From Acidimicrobiales bacterium (GTDB lineage: Bacteria; Actinomycetota; Acidimicrobiia; Acidimicrobiales; RAAP-2), in NCBI GenBank assembly GCA_030044045.1, contig JASHWO010000043.1:1-5728 (forward strand): a stretch of 5,728 nt of DNA, given 5' to 3'. Below, in pieces: positions 1 through 5,526 of the stretch (position 1 is its first letter; the number at the start of each line of letters is the position of its first letter). Position numbers and translations under genes: made by a program. Under the pieces are notes generated by a model, which worked only from the letters and a program-made list of their open reading frames with translations, was not told the origin of the DNA and ran no database searches.

Positions 1-2063
1 CGCCGGGCCACGGCCAGCTGCTCGCTCGCCGCGTCGGCCCGCGCCGCCGCCGCGTCGGCCCGCTGCTGGGCCTCCTCCACCGCGGCGGCGGTCACCACGC
101 CCTTGGCCGAGCGCACCCGCCACCCGGAGTCGGCGAAGCGGTCGCCCTCTCCGGTCACCACCACCAGGTCGGGCCGGTCCAGGGCCAGGTCGACCGCCTG
201 CTCCCAGCCGGCCACCCGCACCGCCCGTCCGAGCAGGGTGTCGAGCACGGCACTCACTCCCGGAGCGGTGCCGGCCCGGGACCGCACGTGCGGCCGCACC
301 GGCTCGGCCTCCGGGGGCAGATCCCGGCCGAGCTCATCGAGGCGACTGCGGGCGGCACCGCCGCCGGTGGCTAGCAACGCGCCGGTGGCCCCCCGGGTGT
401 GCAGGCGGGCCAGGGCCTCGCGGGCCGCCGAGCGCCCGTCGACCACCACCGCCGCCACCGAGGCTCCGGCGGCCGCCTCGAAGGCCGCCTCCCACCCCGG
501 GTCGATGGCCACCAGGTCCACCAGGGAGCCGACCACCCCGTCCACCCCGGCCAGCGCCTCCCGGCCACCGGCCCCCTCCAGCTCGTGGAGGGCCCGGGCC
601 AGGGCCTCGGCTCGGGCCGCCGAGCGGTGCCGCTGCTGCTCGGCCAGGTGGGCCTCCTGCTCGGCCTGCTCGGCCCGGCGACGTGCCGCCTCGGCTGCCG
701 CCTCGGCTGCCCGGGCGGCCTCGGCCAGCCGGTCCGCCTCCTCTTCGAGGGCTTGGGCCCGCTCGGCCAGCTCGCCGTGGGCGGCGGCCAGCACCGCCTC
801 ACGCCGGGCCAAGGCGGCTGCCCGGTCGTCCATCCCGGCCAGGGCCCTGCGGTCCTGCTCCAGGGCCCGCCGCAACAGCTCGAGCCGGTTCCGGGCCCGG
901 GAGAGCACCTCCTCGGCCACGTGCCGGTCGGACCCGTCCCCCCAGGTCTCGTGGTGGACCCGCTCGTCCCCGGCCAGGTCGGCGGCGGCGGCGGCCAGGT
1001 CGTCGTGCTCGGGTGCCAGGGCGGCCTGGGCCGCCTCGGCCGAGGCCAGCTCGTCGGCCAGCCGGGCGCCCTCGGCCTCCAGGGTGGACACCACGTCCAC
1101 GTCGGCCGCGGCGTCGAGGGCGGTGGCCAGCCCCCGGGCTCGCTCCCGCAACACCCCGGCCGTGCCCCGCGTCCGCTCCACCAGCCCTTGCACCCGGCCG
1201 AGGGCCGAGGCTAGGTCGACCTCCCGGCTGGAGGAGAGGACGGCGGCGGTGGCCGTGGCCTCCTCGTCCAGGGCGGCCAGGGCCTCCTGCAGGTCCTGCT
1301 GCTCGAGCCCCACGGTCGCCAGCCCCTCCTCGGCGGCGGCGCGGCGGGCCGACAGCTCGGCCAGCTCGGCGCCGGCCAGGTGGAGGCGGACCGAGCGCAG
1401 CTCGGCGGCCAGGTTCGTGTAGGAGCGGGCAGCGGCGGCCTGGCGCTCCAGCGGGCGGATCTGCCGGCGGACCTCACGCACCAGGTCGCCCAGGCGCTCC
1501 AGGTTCTCCTGGGTGGCGGCCAGGCGCCGCTCGGCCCGCTCCCGTCGCCGCCGGTGCTTCAGCACCCCAGCCGCCTCCTCGATCACCGCCCGGCGGTCCT
1601 CCGGCCGGGCGTTCAGCACGGTATCGAGCTGTCCCTGGCCGATGATCATGTGCTGCTGGCGGCCCACCCCCGAGTCGCTCAACAGCTCCTGGATGTCGAG
1701 CAGCCGGCAGGGCGTGCCGTTGATGGCGTACTCGCTGTCGCCCGAGCGGAACAGGGTGCGGGTGATGGTCACCTCGGCCATGTCCACCGGCAGCTTGCCC
1801 GAGCCGTTGTCGATGGTCAGCGAGACTTCGGCCCGTCCCAGCGCCGGCCGGCTGGTCGTGCCGGCGAAGATCACGTCCTCCATCTTCTGGGAGCGCAGCG
1901 AGCGCGGGCCTTGGGCCCCCAGCACCCAGGTGACGGCGTCCACTACGTTGGACTTGCCGCTCCCGTTCGGGCCGACCACCACCGTGATCCCCGGCTCGAA
2001 CGCCAGGACGGTGGGGTCGGCGAACGACTTGAACCCCTTCATACTGAGGGACTTCAGGAACAT
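1..2063 (-). CDS. smc: Chromosome segregation protein SMC, N-terminal part (cut by window edge)
   Basis: SMC is the ATP-driven subunit of the bacterial condensin that organises and segregates the chromosome, normally with ScpA and ScpB. The frame is open for 687 codons from an ATG at 2063 to the window edge; about 1,190 residues is usual, so roughly 40% is missing. Visible are the N-terminal head (about 1-170) with Walker A GPNGSGKS (31-38), KMEDVIFAG (60-68) and Q-loop IGQGQLD (141-147). An Ala/Glu/Arg-rich coiled coil covers about 170-505, the glycine-containing hinge about 505-650 (ending near VVVTGEGD), and the returning coil then starts. The ABC signature and Walker B lie outside the window. 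The start fits the family opening (MFLKSL.KGFKSFADP); ATG at codon 8 is a weaker alternative. The Shine-Dalgarno (AGGG, 8 nt upstream) is modest. The gene begins 31 nt after mutM, probably in the same transcript. I re-read the frame across the whole span and saw no frameshift. Confidence 0.97.
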   Translation of the reverse strand, partial: MFLKSLSMKGFKSFADPTVLAFEPGITVVVGPNGSGKSNVVDAVTWVLGAQGPRSLRSQKMEDVIFAGTTSRPALGRAEVSLTIDNGSGKLPVDMAEVTITRTLFRSGDSEYAINGTPCRLLDIQELLSDSGVGRQQHMIIGQGQLDTVLNARPEDRRAVIEEAAGVLKHRRRRERAERRLAATQENLERLGDLVREVRRQIRPLERQAAAARSYTNLAAELRSVRLHLAGAELAELSARRAAAEEGLATVGLEQQDLQEALAALDEEATATAAVLSSSREVDLASALGRVQGLVERTRGTAGVLRERARGLATALDAAADVDVVSTLEAEGARLADELASAEAAQAALAPEHDDLAAAAADLAGDERVHHETWGDGSDRHVAEEVLSRARNRLELLRRALEQDRRALAGMDDRAAALARREAVLAAAHGELAERAQALEEEADRLAEAARAAEAAAEAARRRAEQAEQEAHLAEQQRHRSAARAEALARALHELEGAGGREALAGVDGVVGSLVDLVAIDPGWEAAFEAAAGASVAAVVVDGRSAAREALARLHTRGATGALLATGGGAARSRLDELGRDLPPEAEPVRPHVRSRAGTAPGVSAVLDTLLGRAVRVAGWEQAVDLALDRPDLVVVTGEGDRFADSGWRVRSAKGVVTAAAVEEAQQRADAAAARADAASEQLAVAR
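688..711. repeat. 12-bp tandem repeat in the smc coiled coil
   Basis: Two exact adjacent copies of gcctcggctgcc. On the coding strand they encode an AEAAAEAA stretch in the first SMC coiled-coil arm. Together with the 12-bp direct repeat at 31-42 and 52-63 (21-nt period, one heptad), it reflects low-complexity coiled-coil coding and not a mobile repeat. Confidence 0.6.
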
Positions 2064-2094
2064 CGGGTCGACCCTAGTGTCCGATCCGGCAGCG

Positions 2095-3015
2095 TCAGAT
2101 CTGGCAGTGCTCGCAGAAGAAGGTGGAGCGCCCCCCCACCCGCACCCGCACGATGGTGTTCCGGCAGCGGCGGCATGGCTGGCCCTCCCGGTCGTACACC
2201 TGGTGGCTGCCCTGGTAATCGCCGACCTCCCCGAAGAGGTCCCGGTACTGCTCGTCGGCCAGGGTCGAGCCCCGGTGCTTGATGGCTTCGGCCAGCGTCT
2301 CCACCATGGACCGGTAGAGGCGCCGGGTCTCGGTGGTGGACAACCCGTCCGCCGGCCGGTCGTAACGCAGGCCGGCGGCGAAGAGGATCTCGTCGGAGTA
2401 CAGGTTGCCGATCCCGGCCACGAACTGCTGGTCCATGAGCAGGGCCTTCAGGCCCGTGCGGTGCTGGCGCAGCAGCACGGCGAAGCGGTCCCAGCTCATC
2501 ATGTCCTCGATGGGATCGAAGCCCAGGTGGGCCAGCTCGTGGACCTGCCGCCGGGCGGCCGCCCCGTCCGAAGCCGGCCCCGACAGGGAGGCGCTCGCCG
2601 GCGCGGCGGCCGGCCCGCCGGGTGCCGGCGGCTCGGGGGGCTTCGGCACCGAGACGAACATCTCGCCGAAAGTGCGCGGGTCCACGTAGCGCAGCTCCCC
2701 GCCCTGGGTGAAGGTGATCACCACGTGGGTGTGCTTCGGCTTCGGCTCCTTGGCGCTCTTGACCCGCAGGAGCTGGCCGCTCATGCCCAGGTGCACCACC
2801 AGGCTGTTGCCGCTGTCCAATCCCAGGAGGAGGTACTTGCCCAGGCGCGACACCGACTTGATGGTCCGCCCCTCCAGCAACGCCCGGAAGTGCTTGGCGC
2901 TGGCGTGCCGGCGCACCGAGCGGCCGTTGGCCACCGACACCGCCTTGATGCGCCGGCCCACCACCTCCTTGGACAGGTCCTGGCGGAGCGTCTCCACCTC
3001 GGGCAGCTCAGGCAC
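2095..3015 (-). CDS. mutM: Formamidopyrimidine-DNA glycosylase (Fpg/MutM)
   Basis: This bifunctional base-excision repair enzyme removes 8-oxoguanine and formamidopyrimidines and cleaves the abasic site. The 306-residue protein has the catalytic Pro2 and Glu3 (PELPEVE after the initiator), Lys60 in the hairpin SRLGKYLLL, and Met78 in HLGMSG. It also has Arg114 in DPRTFG, the helix-two-turn-helix with Asn204 in GIGNLYSDEI, and a C-terminal zinc finger C281-x2-C284-x16-C301-x2-C304 with Arg296. All key residues are present, so it should be active. The start is GTG, fixed by the required Pro2 and by an AGGAG seven bases upstream inside rnc. It overlaps rnc by 8 nt, indicating translational coupling. 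Family members are usually about 270-290 residues; the extra length is a Pro/Ala/Ser-rich stretch at about 124-157, between the N-terminal sandwich and the helical domain. Nei paralogues share the fold, but the PELPEVE start and DPRTFG favour Fpg. Confidence 0.97.
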   Translation of the reverse strand: MPELPEVETLRQDLSKEVVGRRIKAVSVANGRSVRRHASAKHFRALLEGRTIKSVSRLGKYLLLGLDSGNSLVVHLGMSGQLLRVKSAKEPKPKHTHVVITFTQGGELRYVDPRTFGEMFVSVPKPPEPPAPGGPAAAPASASLSGPASDGAAARRQVHELAHLGFDPIEDMMSWDRFAVLLRQHRTGLKALLMDQQFVAGIGNLYSDEILFAAGLRYDRPADGLSTTETRRLYRSMVETLAEAIKHRGSTLADEQYRDLFGEVGDYQGSHQVYDREGQPCRRCRNTIVRVRVGGRSTFFCEHCQI

Positions 3016-3718
3016 CGTCCAGCTCCTGTTCGTGCAGCTCCTGCCAGGCGATGCGGGCGGCCTCCTGCTCGGCGTCCTTCTTCGAGGTGCCCTCCCCCAC
3101 GCCCAGGCGCGTCCCGTTCACCATCACTTCGGCCCGGTAGTGGCGATCGTGGTCCGGCCCGGAGCCCTCCACCGCGTAGTGCGGCGTGCCTTCCCCCCGG
3201 CGCACCGTCAGCTCCTGCAGCCGGCTCTTGTGGTCGAAGTCGTCGGGCTCGGCCGCCGCGTGGTCGATCCGGTCGCCCAGGAGGCGCAGCACCAGCGGCT
3301 GGGCGGCCGGCCAGCCGGCGTCGAGGTAGACGGCGCCGATGACCGCCTCCAGGGCGTCGGCCAGGATCGACGCCTTGGTGCGGCCGCCCGAGCCCTCCTC
3401 GCCCTTGCCGAGCAGGAGCACCCCGCCGATACCCAGCTCGTCAGCCACCTCGGCCAGCACTCGGGCGTTGACCACCGCCGCCCGGATCTTGGCCAGCCGA
3501 CCCTCGGGGAAGTCGGGGAACCGGTGGTAGCTGTCCTGGGCCACCACCAGGCCGAGGACGGCGTCACCCAGGAACTCCAGGCGCTCGTTGGACGGGACGC
3601 CTTCCTGTTCCCCGCACCAGCTCCGGTGGGACAGGGACTGCTGCAGGAGCGCCGGATCGGCGAAGCGGTGCCCGAGACGCAGGGCCAGGGCCCTGGTCCC
3701 TGCCTCGACACCGTCCAC
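3008..3718 (-). CDS. rnc: Ribonuclease III
   Basis: RNase III is an Mg2+-dependent endonuclease that cuts double-stranded RNA, maturing rRNA precursors and controlling some mRNAs. With the GTG start at 3718 the protein has 236 residues, close to the usual 220-240. The signature NERLEFLGDA (44-53) holds Glu48 and Asp52; LADALEAVIGAV (119-130) holds Asp121 and Glu124, completing the acidic catalytic set. A double-stranded-RNA-binding domain follows (about 162-230), including GxGxSKKDAEQEAA. The start is the least certain in the window: no good Shine-Dalgarno precedes GTG 3718, the frame stays open upstream to 3934, and a TTG at 3751 is another option. Further upstream the frame would duplicate acpP coding sequence, and the predicted peptide there does not look like family sequence. 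The gene begins 10 nt after the acpP stop, so it is probably translated by coupling, and it ends inside the start of mutM. Confidence 0.95.
   Translation of the reverse strand: MDGVEAGTRALALRLGHRFADPALLQQSLSHRSWCGEQEGVPSNERLEFLGDAVLGLVVAQDSYHRFPDFPEGRLAKIRAAVVNARVLAEVADELGIGGVLLLGKGEEGSGGRTKASILADALEAVIGAVYLDAGWPAAQPLVLRLLGDRIDHAAAEPDDFDHKSRLQELTVRRGEGTPHYAVEGSGPDHDRHYRAEVMVNGTRLGVGEGTSKKDAEQEAARIAWQELHEQELDGA
3023..3027 (-). promoter_or_regulatory. Ribosome binding site of mutM
   Basis: AGGAG on the minus strand, seven bases before the GTG start of mutM and inside the last codons of rnc. It settles the GTG as the start and supports coupled translation of rnc and mutM. Confidence 0.85.
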
Positions 3719-3722
3719 GAGC

Positions 3723-3738
3723 AGCCGGTCAACCGGCT
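3723..3738 (-). promoter_or_regulatory. Hairpin over the acpP stop codon, just before rnc
   Basis: The sequence is a perfect inverted repeat with 7-base arms (AGCCGGT / ACCGGCT) around TG. In RNA it would fold as a six-pair stem with a TTGA loop holding the acpP stop codon. It ends four bases before the rnc GTG and occupies the place where an rnc ribosome binding site would be. It has no T-run, so a terminator is unlikely; a role in coupling rnc translation to acpP is inferred. Confidence 0.5.
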
Positions 3739-4025
3739 CCGAGCTTGGCAACGACGTAGTCCACGGCGTCGCGCACCGTGCGGAGATCCTCGAGATCCTC
3801 GTCCTCGATGCGGAACCCGACACTGCGCTCCCCCAGCTCCTCCTCCAGCGCCTCGACCAGCTCGATGAGGGCCAGCGAGTCAGCGTCGAGATCTTCGACG
3901 AAGGACGAGCCCTCGACGATGGTCGCTTGATCACGCTCGAGGATGTCGGCGAGCTGGTCCCGGATCAGCTCGAAGACGCCCTGACGGTCGAGCGGGCCTC
4001 GGTCGATGTGGGTCTCAGCGGGCAC
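3729..4025 (-). CDS. acpP: Acyl carrier protein
   Basis: Acyl carrier protein holds growing fatty-acyl chains on a 4'-phosphopantetheine arm in cytoplasmic type II fatty-acid synthesis and also donates acyl groups to PlsX. The 98-residue product is acidic and contains DLDADSLALIELVEALEEELG (split here: DLDADSL at 45-51, then ALIELVEALEEELG), with Ser50 as the expected attachment site. It ends in the helix TVRDAVDYVVAKLG. It is longer than the roughly 78-residue E. coli protein, mostly through about 13 extra N-terminal residues. The GTG start at 4025 is chosen because AGGAG lies five bases upstream; the frame is open further up, but that stretch runs into plsX. Its neighbour plsX uses acyl-ACP, which supports a primary-metabolism ACP rather than one from a polyketide cluster. 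The fabD, fabG or fabF genes often found beside it elsewhere are absent here. Confidence 0.94.
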   Translation of the reverse strand: MPAETHIDRGPLDRQGVFELIRDQLADILERDQATIVEGSSFVEDLDADSLALIELVEALEEELGERSVGFRIEDEDLEDLRTVRDAVDYVVAKLGAG

Positions 4026-4030
4026 GCGTG

Positions 4031-4035
4031 CTCCT
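4031..4035 (-). promoter_or_regulatory. Ribosome binding site of acpP
   Basis: AGGAG on the minus strand, five bases before the GTG at 4025. It decides this start over codons further upstream in the same open frame, which would run back into plsX. Confidence 0.8.
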
Positions 4036-4061
4036 GTGCTCAGGCGGTCGGGACAGCAGGA

Positions 4062-4092
4062 ATGATACCGGTTCCTCTCCCGGGCGCGTGAA
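4062..4092 (-). promoter_or_regulatory. Candidate sigma-70-type promoter for acpP-rnc-mutM-smc
   Basis: In the 98-nt gap between plsX and acpP the minus strand reads TTCACG (4087-4092), then 19 bases, then TATCAT (4062-4067). The -10 matches TATAAT at five of six positions and the -35 matches TTGACA at four of six; the 19-base spacer is slightly long. Transcription would begin near 4055, leaving about 30 nt of leader that contains the acpP ribosome binding site. This is the most AT-rich patch nearby. A short inverted repeat, AGGAA-9 nt-TTCCT, spans the -10. The match is by eye only. Confidence 0.45.
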
Positions 4093-4123
4093 CCACCCTG
4101 GTCGGCGGCAATTTCCTGGTGAC

Positions 4124-5140
4124 TCAGCCGGGCCGGACCGCGGCGGCCAGGTGGTCCACCAGCCCCCCGCGGGCCAGGTCGTGGGCCACCCGTACGGCGT
4201 TGACCATGGCCGTGGGGGTCGACGACCCGTGGCTGATCACGCACACCCCGTCCACCCCGAGCAGCATGGCCCCGCCCGTGTTCTCCGGGTCCAGCTCGGC
4301 GGCGATGGGCAGCAGGTGCGGCAGGAGGGCCTCGGAGGCCGACCGGGTGGCGTCGTCGGTCCCGAAGACGGCGAACAGGATCTCCATGGTGAAGCGGAGC
4401 GACCCCTCCAGGGTCTTCAGGGTGACGTTGCCGGTGAACCCGTCGGTCACCACCACGTCGGCCGGGCAGGGCAGCAGGTCACGGCCTTCCACGTTGCCCG
4501 CGAACCGCACGCCGGCGTCGCCCCCGGCCAGCAGGCCGTGGACCTCCTTGACCAGCGGGGTACCCTTGGACGGCTCCTCGCCGATGGACAGCAGGGCCAC
4601 CGCCGGGTCGGCCACGCCGTAGCGGGCGGTGGCGTAGGCGGCGCCCATCTGGGCGAACTGGACCAGCATGGCCGCGGTGCACTCGGCGTTGGCCCCGGCG
4701 TCGACCAGCACCGCCGGCGCCCGCCCCAGCCGGGGCAGCGGGGTGACGATGCAGGGCCGAACCACCCCGGGGAGGCGCCCCATGCGCAGCAGGGCCGAGG
4801 CCATGGTGGCCCCGGTGCTGCCGGCGCTGACCATGGCCGACGCCTTCCCGTCGCGGACCATCTCGGCGGCCCGCACCAGGGAGGAGTCCTTCTTGCGCCG
4901 GACCCCCTGGGCCGGGTCCTCCTGCATGCCGATGACCTCGGTGCAGGCCACCAGGTCGAGCCCGGCCGTGTCGCCCACCAGGTCCGGCGGCCCCACCAGC
5001 ACCACCGGCACGCCCTCGTCGGCGGCGCGGCGGGCCCCGGCCACGATGTCCCCGGGGGCCCGGTCGCCGCCCATGGCGTCGACGGCCACCGGCAGCCGCG
5101 CCAGCGCGCCGGGCGAGGGCCGCTCGCCGCTCCTGCTCAC
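4124..5140 (-). CDS. plsX: Phosphate acyltransferase PlsX
   Basis: PlsX converts acyl-ACP and phosphate to acyl-phosphate, which PlsY then uses to acylate glycerol-3-phosphate; it is a peripheral membrane enzyme at the first step of phospholipid synthesis. The 338-residue protein shows the family blocks in order: VAVDAMGGDRAPGDIVAGA (18-36), SAGSTGA (105-111), VDAGAN (146-151), GNVEGRDLL (215-223), DGFTGNVTLKTLEG (233-246) and TGGAMLLGVDG (288-298) with SHGSS (303-307). It is full length with no disrupted motif. The GTG start at 5140 is the furthest upstream option in this frame, but it lacks a classical Shine-Dalgarno: the 31 nt separating it from rpmF are G-run rich. A later GTG at codon 18 would remove the short, poorly conserved N-terminal tail and cannot be excluded. 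rpmF is upstream and acpP, whose product carries its substrate, is 98 nt downstream. Confidence 0.97.
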   Translation of the reverse strand: MSRSGERPSPGALARLPVAVDAMGGDRAPGDIVAGARRAADEGVPVVLVGPPDLVGDTAGLDLVACTEVIGMQEDPAQGVRRKKDSSLVRAAEMVRDGKASAMVSAGSTGATMASALLRMGRLPGVVRPCIVTPLPRLGRAPAVLVDAGANAECTAAMLVQFAQMGAAYATARYGVADPAVALLSIGEEPSKGTPLVKEVHGLLAGGDAGVRFAGNVEGRDLLPCPADVVVTDGFTGNVTLKTLEGSLRFTMEILFAVFGTDDATRSASEALLPHLLPIAAELDPENTGGAMLLGVDGVCVISHGSSTPTAMVNAVRVAHDLARGGLVDHLAAAVRPG

Positions 5141-5152
5141 GTCACCGGACGG

Positions 5153-5168
5153 CCCGCCCCGCCCCGCC
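5153..5168 (-). promoter_or_regulatory. G-run stretch between rpmF and plsX (possible G-quadruplex)
   Basis: On the coding strand this reads GGCGGGGCGGGGCGGG: four runs of G (2, 4, 4 and 3) separated by single C bases, 12 bases before the plsX GTG. It could form a two-layer quadruplex or simply serve as a degenerate ribosome binding site. In such a GC-rich genome it may also be chance. Confidence 0.3.
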
Positions 5169-5171
5169 TGC

Positions 5172-5351
5172 TCAGTCGACCTCGATGGCCTGACGGCTCT
5201 TGTACCACCCGCAGTTCGGGCAGACCACGTGGGGGAGCTTGGCCTGGTGGCAGTGGGGGCACACGCTGCGCGCCGGGCGCGCCAGCCGCCAGTTCGCCGC
5301 CTGCCGGCTCCGGCCCTTGGCCTTGGATGTCTTCTTCTTCGGGACCGCCAT
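5172..5351 (-). CDS. rpmF: 50S ribosomal protein L32
   Basis: L32 is a small structural protein of the large ribosomal subunit. The 59-residue reading opens with MAVPKKKTSKAKGRSR, the typical basic start of the family, and contains a zinc-ribbon C31-x2-C34 and C44-x2-C47 (CPHC...CPNC) followed by GWYKSRQAIEVD. All four cysteines are present, so this is the zinc-binding form rather than the cysteine-free paralogue some actinobacteria induce when zinc is scarce. The start is ATG with GGAG ten bases upstream. A YceD-family gene lies immediately upstream, as in many bacteria, and plsX follows 31 nt downstream. The gene is short enough to be missed by length-filtered gene finding. Confidence 0.97.
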   Translation of the reverse strand: MAVPKKKTSKAKGRSRQAANWRLARPARSVCPHCHQAKLPHVVCPNCGWYKSRQAIEVD

Positions 5352-5423
5352 CGTCAGCTCACTCCAGTCCGTGCCGACCAGCGCGGGCGGCGTCTGTCTC
5401 CCCCGGGGCGGGATGCACCCGCA

Positions 5424-5447
5424 CCGGGCGCCCGGCGGGGCGCCCCG
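5424..5447. repeat. Two abutting 12-bp GC palindromes upstream of rpmF
   Basis: CCGGGCGCCCGG (5424-5435) is followed directly by CGGGGCGCCCCG (5436-5447); each is a perfect palindrome. They sit in the 174-nt spacer between the DUF177 gene and rpmF, about 75-95 bp before the rpmF start. The rest of the spacer shows no gene and no convincing -10/-35 pair by eye. Confidence 0.6.
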
Positions 5448-5506
5448 GCGGGTCCTTCTCCTGGCCGCCGACCGAGCCCGCCGGACTCTGCTACCTGTCC
5501 GGCTCC

Positions 5507-5526
5507 GCCGGTACGGGCGTACCGGC
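5507..5526 (-). promoter_or_regulatory. Perfect hairpin at the end of the DUF177 gene
   Basis: Nine-base arms (GCCGGTACG / CGTACCGGC) flank two bases and begin at the last base of the DUF177 stop codon. The RNA could form an 8-9 pair stem with a 2-4 nt loop. No T-run follows, so it is not a classical intrinsic terminator; an RNA-stabilising stem, partial attenuator or protein-binding dyad between DUF177 and rpmF are all possible. Confidence 0.5.

Noticed and set aside
103..1422. Plus-strand open frame of 439 codons opposite the smc coiled coil
   Set aside because: Ser/Ala/Arg-rich product that mirrors the repetitive coiled-coil codons on the other strand; the minus-strand SMC frame is open across the whole span with correct motifs.
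1513..3342. Plus-strand open frame of 609 codons across smc, mutM and rnc
   Set aside because: It lies antisense to three genes with intact family motifs, is composed of Ala/Arg/Pro/Gly runs and shows no recognisable domain; long antisense frames are expected at this GC content.
3719..3934. Upstream extension of the rnc frame to the ATG at 3934
   Set aside because: The added 72 residues are Ser/Arg/Trp-rich, unlike RNase III, and overlap the acpP coding sequence in another frame.
4093..4123. Intrinsic terminator after plsX
   Set aside because: No stable stem followed by a T-run was found on the minus strand; read-through into acpP remains possible.
4026..4244. Upstream extension of the acpP frame to 4244
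   Set aside because: It would overlap the 3' end of plsX and add unrelated Arg/Gly/Pro-rich residues; the AGGAG-preceded GTG at 4025 explains the start better.
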